Positions 1-6,640 of a stretch of 8,978 nucleotides of DNA are shown here, piece after piece. The notes under the pieces are model-generated. The model ran no database searches and was not told where the DNA came from. It worked only from the letters and a program-made list of their open reading frames with translations. The first letter of the stretch is position 1, and every line of letters starts with the position of its first letter. Position numbers and translations under genes: made by a program. The stretch comes from Thermoplasmata archaeon (lineage in GTDB: Archaea > Thermoplasmatota > Thermoplasmata > Lutacidiplasmatales > UBA184): contig JASHQY010000087.1 in the NCBI GenBank assembly GCA_030038885.1, positions 1-8,978 on the forward strand, in the 5' to 3' direction.

Positions 1-1
1 G

Positions 2-250
2 ACGGCCCAGGCCGCGCTCGCGGAGGCCCGGACCGCCGCGCGGAACCTCGTCGCGCGGTGGACCGACCGGCCCCTCGTCCCGTTCGAGTACCGGGAGCGG
101 GGGGTCGTCGTCGCGCTCGGTCTCGGGCAGGCGGCCGGTGCGGTGCGCGCCGTCCCGATCTGGGGCAGCCCGGCCGCGCTGCTCAAGCGGCTCGTGCAGC
201 GCGATTACGCCCGCGCGGTCGAGCACGGCGAACCGCCGTCGCTGATCTAG
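2..250 (+). CDS. NAD(P)/FAD-dependent oxidoreductase (NDH-2-like), C-terminal part
   Basis: The gene enters from the left edge in frame 2 and ends at TAG 248-250, leaving 82 visible residues. They begin TAQAALAEARTAARNL, the helix that in type II NADH dehydrogenases and related flavoproteins follows the second FAD-binding motif. Next comes PFEYRERGVVVALG, matching the family's PF-x-Y-x-x-x-G-x-x-x-x-x-G segment. The tail (about residues 55-82) reads WGSPAALLKRLVQRDY, resembling the C-terminal helix of archaeal members. Known of the family: electrons pass from NADH to quinone or another acceptor at the inner membrane face. Which acceptor applies here cannot be judged, because both Rossmann domains lie outside the window. 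Other two-dinucleotide-binding flavoproteins remain possible. Codon use is strongly GC3-biased, which supports the frame. Confidence 0.7.
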   Translation, partial: TAQAALAEARTAARNLVARWTDRPLVPFEYRERGVVVALGLGQAAGAVRAVPIWGSPAALLKRLVQRDYARAVEHGEPPSLI

Positions 251-338
251 CACGCCCCGCGGCCCCGCGGCACCGACCCGCGGATCTCCCGGCCCACCCG
301 GGGTCTCCCGGGAGCAGCGAACCCAGCGCCGGCGCGGT

Positions 339-360
339 GGCCTCCACCGAAGGGAGGTCC
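339..360. repeat. Hairpin in the 251-479 gap
   Basis: GG-CCTCC at 339-345 pairs with GGAGG-T-CC at 353-360, giving seven base pairs with one bulged T around a 7-base loop (ACCGAAG, 346-352). It lies about 120 bases before the nucleotidyltransferase start and about 90 bases after the upstream stop. It may be part of a small structured RNA or an mRNA 3' end, or it may be chance in GC-rich DNA. There is no downstream T-tract. Confidence 0.35.
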
Positions 361-442
361 CTCGGCGTCGCACCAGAGAGGACGCTGCTCGAGGTCGAAC
401 CCGCGGCGTGGTCCGGTGACCGCTCCTTCGGTGGCCGGCAAA

Positions 443-452
443 GGGGCATATC
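443..452 (+). promoter_or_regulatory. Candidate archaeal promoter (GGGG + CATATC)
   Basis: The string GGGGCATATC is the only AT-leaning patch near the 480 start. The CATATC box begins 33 bases before the ATG, so transcription would start within a few bases of it. A G-rich, BRE-like stretch precedes the box, as in the threonine synthase promoter of this window. The inference rests on position and composition only. Confidence 0.45.
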
Positions 453-479
453 CTCCCGGCCCGTCGCCCTCCGCGTCGC

Positions 480-1454
480 ATGAAGGCGATCGTGCTGGTC
501 GGGGGCTTCGGCACGAGGCTCCGACCGGTCACCTACGCCGTCCCGAAGCAGCTGATCCCGGTCGCGGGGCGGCCGATGCTCTACCACGTCCTCGACCTCC
601 TGCCGGACGACGTCGAGGAGGTCGTCCTCGCGACCGGGTACAAGGCCGACGTGATCGCGGCCTACGTTCGCGCGCACCCCGTCCGCTGGCCGGTGCGCAC
701 GGTGCCCGAGGAGCAACCGCTCGGCACCGGCGGCGGGATGAAGAACGCGGGTGACGGGGTTTCCGACCCGTTCTTCCTCCTGAACTCGGACGTGCTCGCG
801 TCCGCCGACCTGCACGCGATGCGGGCCGCGCACGCGCAGCACGGTGGGGTCGGCACGATGGCGCTCTTCGAGGTGGAGGATCCCCGCCCGTACGGCGTCG
901 CGGCGCTCGACGCCCACGACCGGATCACCGCGTTCGTCGAGAAGCCCGAGCCGAAGGACGCCCCGTCGCGCTGGATCAACGCGGGGATCGCGATCTGGCG
1001 CCGCGAGGTCCTCGACCCGATCCCGACCGGTCGCGCGGTCAGCTTCGAGCGCGAGGTGGTCCCGGGGCTCCTCCCCCGGGGGGTCTTCGCGTTCCGCCTC
1101 TCCGGCTACTGGGAGGACGCCGGGTCGCCGGAGCGGATCCTCCGCGCGCAGCGGCTCCTCTTCGACGACCACCGCGGCGGCCCCGGCGGCGTGCCGCCGG
1201 GCGCCCGCGGCAGCGGGCCGGTCGCGACGATGGGGGAGGTCCGCGCCCGGGACGCGACGTTCGGGCCGTACGTGACCCTCGGGGCGCGCGTCACGGTGGC
1301 CCCGGACGCGCGGGTCGAGAACGCGATCGTGATGGACGACACCGTGATCGAGCGCGGGGCCGACGTCCGCGACAGCCTCCTCGGGCCCCGGGTGCGCGTG
1401 CGCGCGGGGCACCGCGTGATCGGCCAGGTCCTCGGCGAGGCCGCGGAGGCTTGA
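480..1454 (+). CDS. Sugar-phosphate nucleotidyltransferase (mannose-1-phosphate guanylyltransferase-like)
   Basis: This 324-residue enzyme joins a sugar 1-phosphate to an NTP to give an NDP-sugar, probably for surface glycans or glycosylation. The N-terminal domain starts with GGFGTRLRP (residues 8-16) and PK at 22-23, the nucleotide-binding signature. PLGTGGGMKNA at 80-90 follows. N-S-D at 102-104 supplies the first metal-binding aspartate, and EKP is at 154-156. NAG at 167-169 contacts the sugar. W-E-D-A-G at 211-215 supplies the second metal aspartate (D213). Residues 261-319 form a short left-handed beta-helix (GPYVTLGARVTVAPDARV and following). The family order is complete. The general look is closest to GDP-mannose pyrophosphorylases, but RmlA- or UTP-type activity cannot be excluded from sequence alone. 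The ATG at 480 begins directly at the beta-strand MKAIVLVGG, so little N-terminal ambiguity exists. The stop lies one base from the convergent dehydrogenase stop. Confidence 0.88.
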   Translation: MKAIVLVGGFGTRLRPVTYAVPKQLIPVAGRPMLYHVLDLLPDDVEEVVLATGYKADVIAAYVRAHPVRWPVRTVPEEQPLGTGGGMKNAGDGVSDPFFLLNSDVLASADLHAMRAAHAQHGGVGTMALFEVEDPRPYGVAALDAHDRITAFVEKPEPKDAPSRWINAGIAIWRREVLDPIPTGRAVSFEREVVPGLLPRGVFAFRLSGYWEDAGSPERILRAQRLLFDDHRGGPGGVPPGARGSGPVATMGEVRARDATFGPYVTLGARVTVAPDARVENAIVMDDTVIERGADVRDSLLGPRVRVRAGHRVIGQVLGEAAEA

Positions 1455-1455
1455 G

Positions 1456-2493
1456 CTAGTTCGCGGGGCCGGTCACGACGACCTTCACCGCCTCGTCCGG
1501 CCGGCCCGCGAGGCGGAACGCCTCGTCGACGCGGGCCAGCGGCACGCGGTGGGTCACGAGGTCGGCGATCGAGAGCGTGCCCGCGACGACCCGCCGGTGG
1601 ACCTCCGCGATGTCGGGCTCGGTCGTCGCGTAGGAAGGGATAATCCGCACGCCGCGCAGGTAGAGGTCCTGGAGATCGGCGTCGAGGCGGCTGCCGGCCT
1701 CGGGAAGCCCGAAGAGGTTCACGGTCCCGCCGCGCCGCACGATCCGGGTCGCGGCCCGGACGACCGCGGGGTGTCCGGTCGCGACGACCGCGAGGTCGAC
1801 GCCGCGCCCGTCGGTCGCTCGCGCCACCGCGCGTTCGACCGCTCCGTCCTCCCGGGGGTCGACCGTCACGTCGATCCCGCCCCGCTCCGCGACCGCCCGG
1901 CGGAGCGGGGCGATCTCGCTGCCGCCGATCCACGTCGCCCCGAGCTCCCGGGCGAGCCGCGCGTAGAGGAGCCCGACCGGTCCGAGCCCGAGGACCCAGA
2001 CCGAAGCGGGCGGGGTCCCCCCGAGGCGGTGGAGCGCGGTGAGCACGCAGCCGGCGGGCTCGAGCAGCGCGCCGACGTCCCAGGAGACCGTGGCGTCGAG
2101 CGGGAGGATCGCCCCCCGGCGCACGTTCTCCTCGGGGACGCGGAACGCCTCGGAGAATCCGCCGGGGTCGAGGTTCGTCTTCGAGTAGGTCGGGCAGAAC
2201 GTCGGATCGCCCCGGCGGCAGATCTCGCACGCGCCGCACGCGACGTGGTGGTGGACGAACACCCGGTCCCCGCGCGCGAGTCCGGTCACGCCGGCGCCGA
2301 GCGCGTCGACCCGGCCCACCGGCTCGTGGCCGAGGATGCCGGCGGTCCGGTAGCGGCCGCGCAGCTTCTCGAGGTCGGTGCCGCAGACCCCGCACGCGGC
2401 GAGGCGGACCACGACCTCGCCCGGCCCGGCCGTCGGCTCCGCCCGCTCGGTGAGGGCGATCCCCCCTCCCTCGGCGAGATGCGCGAACTTCAT
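1456..2493 (-). CDS. Zinc-dependent alcohol dehydrogenase, MDR family (threonine/sorbitol dehydrogenase type)
   Basis: This 345-residue protein has the usual length of medium-chain dehydrogenases. The catalytic zinc site is recognisable: C34 with GVCGTD (35-40), H56-E57 in ILGHEP, and E145 in LLEPAGC. The structural zinc site is intact, with C86, C89, C92 and C100. The Rossmann fold carries G-L-G-P-V-G at 169-174. The enzyme should oxidise a secondary alcohol, polyol or 3-hydroxy amino acid with NAD(P), or reduce the matching carbonyl, in the cytoplasm. The start ATG at 2493 overlaps the TGA of the upstream class III aminotransferase (ATGA on the minus strand), so the two are translationally coupled. 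That pairing hints that the aldehyde or ketone made by the aminotransferase is its substrate. Relatives include threonine, sorbitol and inositol dehydrogenases, and the substrate cannot be read from sequence. The same frame stays open far upstream, but that part is a shadow of the aminotransferase gene. Confidence 0.88.
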   Translation of the reverse strand: MKFAHLAEGGGIALTERAEPTAGPGEVVVRLAACGVCGTDLEKLRGRYRTAGILGHEPVGRVDALGAGVTGLARGDRVFVHHHVACGACEICRRGDPTFCPTYSKTNLDPGGFSEAFRVPEENVRRGAILPLDATVSWDVGALLEPAGCVLTALHRLGGTPPASVWVLGLGPVGLLYARLARELGATWIGGSEIAPLRRAVAERGGIDVTVDPREDGAVERAVARATDGRGVDLAVVATGHPAVVRAATRIVRRGGTVNLFGLPEAGSRLDADLQDLYLRGVRIIPSYATTEPDIAEVHRRVVAGTLSIADLVTHRVPLARVDEAFRLAGRPDEAVKVVVTGPAN

Positions 2494-3881
2494 TCCCGCG
2501 CGCGGGCCGCGGCGATCGCCGCGTCCAGGATCTCGATCCCCTCGTCGACCTCCTCCCGTCGGACGACGAGCGGAGGGATGTAGCGGAGCGACGAGCGCCC
2601 GCACGGCAGGAGGATCAGCCCGCGGCGGACCGCCTCTTCGAGGACGTGGTCCCGGAACCGGACCGCCGGTTCCTTCGTCCGGCGGTCCCGCACGAACTCG
2701 GTCGCGGTCATCAGGCCCAGCCCGCGCACGTCGCCGATCTCCTCGTAGCGGGCCTGGAGCTCGCGGAGCCGCCCGAGCAGGTAGGCGCCCTGCACCCGCG
2801 CGTTCTCGAGGAGCCGCTCCTTCTCGATGACGTCGAGGGTCGCGAGCGCCGCGGCGGCGGCGACGAGGTTGCCGCCGAACGTGTTCGAGTGCGCCCCCGG
2901 GACCGGGAAGTCGAGGTCGGCGCGGAGCGAGACCGCTCCCATCGGGAGGCCGCCGCCGATCGCCTTCGCCATCGTGAGGATGTCCGGCACGATCCCGTGG
3001 TGCTCGATCGCGAACCACCGACCGGTCCGGCCGATGCCGGCCTGCACCTCGTCGTCGATGAACAGGATCCCGTGCTCGTCGAGGATCGACTTGAGGGCCT
3101 GGTGCCAGCCCTTCGGGGGGACGATGTAGCCGCCCTCGCCCATCACCGGCTCGACGATCATCGCCGCGACGTCGTCCGGCGGGATCGAGGTCTGGAAGTA
3201 CAGCTCCTTCAGGATCTTCGCGCAGTAGAGATCGCAGCTCGGGTACTCCAGCTTGTACGGGCACCGGTAGCAGTTCGGTGCCGGGATGTGGTGGCCGCCG
3301 GTGACGAACGGCGCGTAGCGCGCCCGCTGGACGGGCTTCGAGGTCGTCATCGACAGCGCGCCCATCGTCCGCCCGTGGAACGCACCGAGCAGCCCGAGGA
3401 CGATCGGACGCTGGCGCTGCCAGCGGGCGATCTTCAGCGCGGCCTCGGCGCTCTCGGTCCCGCTGTTCGTGAAGAAGATCTTCTTCTCGAACGTCCCCGG
3501 CACGATGCCCGCGATCCGCTCCGCGAGCCGGACCTGGTTCTCGTAGTAGTAGTCCGTGCCGGCGAAGTGGCTCAGCCGGCCGACCTGCTCGCGCACCGCC
3601 CGCACGATCTCGGGGTGCGCGTAGCCGACGTTGTTCACGCCGACCGCGGACGAAAAGTCGAGGAGGCGGTTCCCGTCGACGTCGGTGATCCAGACCCCCT
3701 CGCCCGACGCGGCGACGACCGGCGCGGTCTTCGTGGTCGTCATGAGGATCTTCTGGTCGCGGGCGATCACGGCCTGGGCCTTCGGGCCCGGGATCGGGGT
3801 CTTCAGCACGACGCCGCGCCGCGGGGCGGCCGCCGCGCCGCTCGCGGGATCGGCCTTCGGAGGCGGTGCGCTCTGGCTCAC
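2490..3881 (-). CDS. Class III PLP aminotransferase (4-aminobutyrate/ornithine aminotransferase type)
   Basis: A 463-residue fold-type I PLP enzyme. Visible motifs are DVDGNRLLDF (67-76), SGTE at 140-143, AFHGRT at 167-172, IDDEVQAGIGRTG from 275 with D277 facing the PLP ring nitrogen, the Schiff-base lysine K306 in MAKAIGGGLPMG, and T334 in NTFGG. R396 in DVRGLG is the usual carboxylate-contact position. PGPKA near 31-35 and a four-cysteine segment at C204, C207, C216 and C220 (CYRCPY, then PSCDLYC) resemble archaeal members annotated as GABA or ornithine aminotransferases. Some close archaeal relatives in Pyrococcus are amino-acid racemases, so racemase activity is an alternative. The GTG at 3881 is chosen because GGAGG sits six bases upstream and upstream in-frame codons look non-coding. 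The gene leads the dehydrogenase, with which it shares four bases. Confidence 0.88.
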   Translation of the reverse strand: MSQSAPPPKADPASGAAAAPRRGVVLKTPIPGPKAQAVIARDQKILMTTTKTAPVVAASGEGVWITDVDGNRLLDFSSAVGVNNVGYAHPEIVRAVREQVGRLSHFAGTDYYYENQVRLAERIAGIVPGTFEKKIFFTNSGTESAEAALKIARWQRQRPIVLGLLGAFHGRTMGALSMTTSKPVQRARYAPFVTGGHHIPAPNCYRCPYKLEYPSCDLYCAKILKELYFQTSIPPDDVAAMIVEPVMGEGGYIVPPKGWHQALKSILDEHGILFIDDEVQAGIGRTGRWFAIEHHGIVPDILTMAKAIGGGLPMGAVSLRADLDFPVPGAHSNTFGGNLVAAAAALATLDVIEKERLLENARVQGAYLLGRLRELQARYEEIGDVRGLGLMTATEFVRDRRTKEPAVRFRDHVLEEAVRRGLILLPCGRSSLRYIPPLVVRREEVDEGIEILDAAIAAARARE

Positions 3882-3887
3882 GGTGAT

Positions 3888-3892
3888 CCTCC
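3888..3892 (-). promoter_or_regulatory. Shine-Dalgarno GGAGG deciding a GTG start
   Basis: Reading the minus strand, GGAGG is followed by six bases (ATCACC) and then GTG at 3881. This supports GTG over an ATG 27 codons further upstream (3962), whose intervening sequence contains the promoter box. Confidence 0.65.
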
Positions 3893-3915
3893 CGGCGGTA
3901 CGGCCCGCGGGAGGG

Positions 3916-3922
3916 TAAAGGC
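3916..3922 (-). promoter_or_regulatory. TATA-like box of the aminotransferase-dehydrogenase operon
   Basis: The minus strand reads GCCTTTA, ending 35 bases before the GTG at 3881. Transcription would start near 3890-3892, giving a leader only long enough to hold the GGAGG. The same seven bases occur on the plus strand at 3965-3971, so the two boxes form a divergent inverted pair. Confidence 0.5.
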
Positions 3923-3964
3923 TTGCGGGCGGATGGGCGGCCTCGCCGGCCGTGTGGAACACCT

Positions 3965-3972
3965 GCCTTTAT
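3965..3972 (+). promoter_or_regulatory. TATA-like box of the 96-residue gene
   Basis: The plus strand reads GCCTTTAT. The CTTTAT part begins 32 bases before ATG 3999, the spacing expected if the transcript starts at or next to that ATG (leaderless). It is the mirror image of the box at 3916-3922. Confidence 0.5.
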
Positions 3973-3998
3973 GTCGCGCGGCCGGGTCGATGGCCCCG

Positions 3999-4289
3999 AT
4001 GGCCTCGTCGGACCCGACGGAGGATTCCTCGGACGCCCCGTCGGAGGAGTTCCGCGCGGTCGTCCCCGGCCGGGCCGCGCTGACCGAGCTCGCCCGGGGA
4101 TTCCTGCTCGTCCACCAGTCGAACCCCGACCGCGCGCTCCGGTTCGCGACGACGTTCCTGCGCGAGTGCGCCGGCGGCGCCTCCGCCGGCCCCGAACCGC
4201 CACCGGCCGCCGTCACTCCCGCGCGCCGGAGGTTCGGGCGGCTCCCGCACGGGGCGGTCGATCCCACCAACTTCCCGCCGATCCGGTGA
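3999..4289 (+). CDS. Small protein of unknown function (96 residues)
   Basis: I do not recognise this protein. It starts with an acidic, serine-rich, probably disordered stretch (MASSDPTEDSSDAPSEEF). A central amphipathic helical part follows at about 20-55 (ALTELARGFLLVHQSNPDRA, then LRFATTFLREC), then a proline/alanine linker and a basic tail ending GAVDPTNFPPIR. There is no signal peptide and no membrane span, and one cysteine is seen. Nearly every codon ends in G or C, which supports this frame over the minus-strand ORF opposite it. A second ATG lies at 3990. The start at 3999 fits a leaderless message from the box at 3965-3972. The gene diverges from the aminotransferase operon and converges on the next gene with an eight-base gap. 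It may be a small regulatory or adaptor protein, but no function can be assigned. Confidence 0.6.
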   Translation: MASSDPTEDSSDAPSEEFRAVVPGRAALTELARGFLLVHQSNPDRALRFATTFLRECAGGASAGPEPPPAAVTPARRRFGRLPHGAVDPTNFPPIR

Positions 4290-4297
4290 TCGCCGCG

Positions 4298-5257
4298 TCA
4301 GCCGGCGCGGTCCCGGATCCGCACGTACTCGCGGAGCGCCCGGGGGAACGCGCGACGCGTGAGCGTCACGCGGACCCCGAGACGTCGACCGAAGAACGAG
4401 CCCGGACAGACGAGGACGGACGCGCGCAGGCAGCGCCGGGCGAACCGGTCCCCGTCCGGACGGACGGACTCGTCGAACGCGATCGGGGCGGCCAATCGCG
4501 GGCCTCCGGGAGTCGCCCGGCGCCACAGCGCGCGGTGGCGCTCGAAGAGGGTCCGGACCGTGCGGAGCAGCGCCTCCCGGTGATCGAGGGTCGCGAGGGC
4601 GCCGGCGACCGAGTGGGGAGCGATCTCGTCCGTGACGAGCCCGTGGAATCTCCCGAACCCGCCCTCCTCGGCCTCCGGCACGACCACCCACCCGACCCGG
4701 AGTTCGTCCGCCCCGTAGACCTTCGTGAACGATCCGGTCGCCCACAGGCCCGCAAGGGGCGCGTGGACGAACGACCGCGCGGCCGTGAACTCCCGGAAGG
4801 TCTCGTCCACGACCGTCGCGCGCGCCCCCGCGGCCCACGCGCCGAGCCGCTCGGCGGTCCACCGGTCGCCGACCGGGTTGCGCGGCTGCGAGACGAGCGC
4901 GAGGTCGACCGCCCCCGGCCCCTCGCTCAGCCGAGCTCCGGCCCACCGCGCGAGGTCGACGATCGGCGGGTACTCCGGCCGCGCGACCCGGCACCGTCGC
5001 GCGCGCTCCAGCCGGGGTCGGGTCAGGTACGCGACGGCGAGCGCGTTCGCCTCGGTCGCCCCATGCGTGAGGAAGAGCCGCGACGGCGCGGTCCCGACCA
5101 GCGCGGCGAGGCGGCGGCGCAGCTCTGCCTCGCTCGCCGAGCGGACGTCGGCCGGGGTCGGCGGCGGCGGCCGGACCGTGCCCCGCATCCCGCTGCTCGC
5201 GAGATCGAACCGGCATCCGGGGTGGCCGTCGATCCAGTCCGCGAGCGGAAAGCGCAC
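4298..5257 (-). CDS. PLP-dependent aminotransferase, class I/II fold
   Basis: This 319-residue protein is short for fold-type I aminotransferases (usually 350-400), yet the catalytic set is complete. THGATEAN (64-71) binds the PLP phosphate. N127 sits in SQPRNPVG. D151 in VVDETFREF faces the pyridine nitrogen. K179 in GSFTKVYG forms the Schiff base, R187 follows in ELRVGW, and R306 in GVRVTL is placed to hold the substrate carboxylate. The N-terminus (PLADWIDGHPG, then FDLASSGMRG) resembles a group of archaeal aminotransferases of unknown substrate, including haloarchaeal ones. HisC- or CobD-like roles are alternatives. Translation starts at GTG 5257, with a CTTAA box 28 bases upstream and no Shine-Dalgarno, so the mRNA is probably leaderless. 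Although it lies 37 bases after the permease stop, its own promoter sits in that gap. Confidence 0.82.
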   Translation of the reverse strand: MRFPLADWIDGHPGCRFDLASSGMRGTVRPPPPTPADVRSASEAELRRRLAALVGTAPSRLFLTHGATEANALAVAYLTRPRLERARRCRVARPEYPPIVDLARWAGARLSEGPGAVDLALVSQPRNPVGDRWTAERLGAWAAGARATVVDETFREFTAARSFVHAPLAGLWATGSFTKVYGADELRVGWVVVPEAEEGGFGRFHGLVTDEIAPHSVAGALATLDHREALLRTVRTLFERHRALWRRATPGGPRLAAPIAFDESVRPDGDRFARRCLRASVLVCPGSFFGRRLGVRVTLTRRAFPRALREYVRIRDRAG

Positions 5258-5280
5258 GGCCGCCCGAGGGAACCGCTCCC

Positions 5281-5286
5281 TTAAGC
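5281..5286 (-). promoter_or_regulatory. TATA-like box of the class I/II aminotransferase
   Basis: The minus strand reads GCTTAA, followed by G. The C lies 28 bases from the GTG start at 5257, the classic distance for a leaderless archaeal transcript. The box is squeezed into the 37-base gap after the permease stop (TGA, 5295-5297), so this gene need not depend on permease transcription. Confidence 0.6.
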
Positions 5287-5294
5287 CGCGCCGG

Positions 5295-6602
5295 TCAGAG
5301 TCCGATCGCGAGGCAGGCGAGCAGCACCACGACCGTGATCAGCGCGAGCGGGAGACCGGTCCGGACGAAGTCGGTCAACCGGACGGTCACCTGCCGCCGC
5401 TCGGCCTGGTCCACGAGGATGAGGTTGCTGACGGCCCCGAGGAGCGTGACGTTCCCGGCGAGCGTGCTGCCGGCCGCGAGCGCCATCCAGACGACCGGGG
5501 TGCCCGCCCCGTAGCCCAGCCCCGAGAGCAACGGGAGCTGGAGCGCGACCCACGGCACGTTGCTCACCAGCTGGGACCCCGCGAGCGAGGTGCCGACGAC
5601 CGCGGCGAGCGCGGCGGTCGCATGCCCCGGGCCCGGGATCGGGAAGTACGCTTCGAGCGCCGCGATCACCCCGCCGGTCACCGCGCCCTGGACGACCACG
5701 AACAGTCCGGCGAAGAGGAGGAGGATCGTCCAGTTGACGTGCCGAAGGATGACCGTTCGGCGGGGGGACACGGCGAGGAGCACGACGACCCCGGCGAGCG
5801 CGATCTCCCAGGGGGGCACCGCGGCGCCGGGGAGGACCGTGGACGCGATCCCGAACCCGACGAGGGCGGCGATCGTCACCGGGAAGATCCAGAGCACCGG
5901 GCGTCCGAGCAGCCGGGACCGCCAGTCGCCCTTCGGCAGGAGCGGGGGGGCCTCGGCCCGGGCGCGGGCGTACTCCGCGGTGTCGGCCGGCATCGCGTCC
6001 CGGTAGACGTAGCGCAGGTACCACCCGCCGAGCACGAGGTTGATCGCGGTCGGCAGCGCGAGGTATCGGAGGAACGTGGTGACCGGAGCCGCGACGCCGC
6101 TCTGGACCGCGACCAGGAGGTTCTGGGGATTGCCGAACGGGGTCAGCGTGCTGCCGACCGTCACGGAGAACGCGAGGACGAGGAGGAGCGGCTTCGCGCC
6201 GACCTTTAGGCGCGCGGCGACGCCGACCAGGATCGGCACGCCGATCAGGACCAGCGCGTCGTTGATCATCACCGCCGAGACGAGACCGATGCCGACGAAG
6301 AGGACGAACGGGAGGTCCCTCGGGCGGGGGGCGACCCCGATCAGCCACCGGGCGAGGTGCTCGAGCGCCCCGGCGGATTCGAGCCCGGACGCGAGGACGA
6401 ACAGCGCGAAGAGGAAGGCCAGCGTCGCCGCGGAGGCGGCGAGGACCCTCGCGCCCTCGCCGACCGAAAGGATCCCGGTCGCGAGGGTCACGCCCGCGCC
6501 GACGACGAAGATCGCCCAGACCGGAGGTCCCCGGTGGGTGAGCTGCCGGGCGATGACGGCGCCGAACACCACGGCGAGGAGGCCGGCCGCGAGCGCGTTC
6601 GT
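5295..6602 (-). CDS. Ion-transporter superfamily permease (ArsB/NhaD/CitM-SLC13 type)
   Basis: A very hydrophobic protein of about 435 residues with roughly ten to twelve membrane spans. Two inverted halves are separated by a charged loop (about 205-235). Hallmarks of the ion-transporter superfamily are INDALVL (113-119) and TPFGNPQNLL (154-163) in the first half, and SNVPW (347-351) and GNVTLLGAVSN (383-393) in the second. It should move an anion such as a di- or tricarboxylate, sulfate or arsenite, or exchange Na+/H+; the substrate is not readable. The stop is TGA 5295-5297. The start is uncertain. An ATG at 6713 opens the frame, but codons 6713-6603 lack GC3 bias and contain a TATA-like box. 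Strong coding bias begins at NALAAGLL, preceded by GGAGG and then ACG at 6602. The first standard codon after that (GTG, 6572) would cut into the first membrane span. Confidence 0.82.
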   Translation of the reverse strand, partial: TNALAAGLLAVVFGAVIARQLTHRGPPVWAIFVVGAGVTLATGILSVGEGARVLAASAATLAFLFALFVLASGLESAGALEHLARWLIGVAPRPRDLPFVLFVGIGLVSAVMINDALVLIGVPILVGVAARLKVGAKPLLLVLAFSVTVGSTLTPFGNPQNLLVAVQSGVAAPVTTFLRYLALPTAINLVLGGWYLRYVYRDAMPADTAEYARARAEAPPLLPKGDWRSRLLGRPVLWIFPVTIAALVGFGIASTVLPGAAVPPWEIALAGVVVLLAVSPRRTVILRHVNWTILLLFAGLFVVVQGAVTGGVIAALEAYFPIPGPGHATAALAAVVGTSLAGSQLVSNVPWVALQLPLLSGLGYGAGTPVVWMALAAGSTLAGNVTLLGAVSNLILVDQAERRQVTVRLTDFVRTGLPLALITVVVLLACLAIGL

Positions 6603-6609
6603 CGAGATC

Positions 6610-6614
6610 CCTCC
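6610..6614 (-). promoter_or_regulatory. Shine-Dalgarno GGAGG before a possible ACG start
   Basis: On the minus strand GGAGG is followed by seven bases and ACG (6602-6600), where good coding bias starts. The GGAGG-to-start spacing is close to the six seen before the GTG start at 3881. CCTCC is common in this GC-rich DNA, so chance is not excluded. Confidence 0.45.
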
Positions 6615-6640
6615 GCGGCGCCGCGCGACGGCGGCGCGAC

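Larger units (their letters stand above)
251..479. other. Non-coding gap with small inverted repeats
   Basis: This is 229 bases between two plus-strand genes. Frames that are open here have weak third-position bias (about 78 % G/C by hand count in the best minus-strand frame), unlike the real genes. It holds CCGCGG-CC-CCGCGG at 257-270, just after the upstream stop, and a weak 7-bp inverted repeat at 286-292/308-314. It also holds a better hairpin at 339-360 and the candidate promoter of the next gene near 443-452. I see no tRNA, and no T-rich terminator. Confidence 0.6.

Noticed and set aside
393..402. GGTCGAACCC resembling a tRNA T-loop
   Set aside because: The flanking bases do not form a five-pair T-stem, and no acceptor or anticodon arm is found on either strand.
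247..441. Minus-strand 64-residue ORF in the intergenic gap
   Set aside because: It needs a TTG start, has weak third-position bias, overlaps the upstream stop and resembles no protein I know.
3541..3551. GTAGTAGTAG-type triplet repeat
   Set aside because: It simply encodes three tyrosines (YYY) in the aminotransferase and fits the family alignment.
2646..3989. Long plus-strand frame running into the 96-residue gene
   Set aside because: It is antisense to the aminotransferase and has the biased composition of a GC-rich shadow. Only the part from 3999 lies outside that gene.
2494..4203. Open minus-strand frame continuing upstream of the dehydrogenase, giving an apparent 915-residue fusion
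   Set aside because: The extension is arginine/proline-rich shadow sequence out of frame with the aminotransferase, which has full family motifs. The real dehydrogenase starts at ATG 2493.
4725..6209. Long plus-strand ORF across the aminotransferase and permease region
   Set aside because: It is antisense to two genes with clear motifs; its composition is charged low-complexity shadow sequence.
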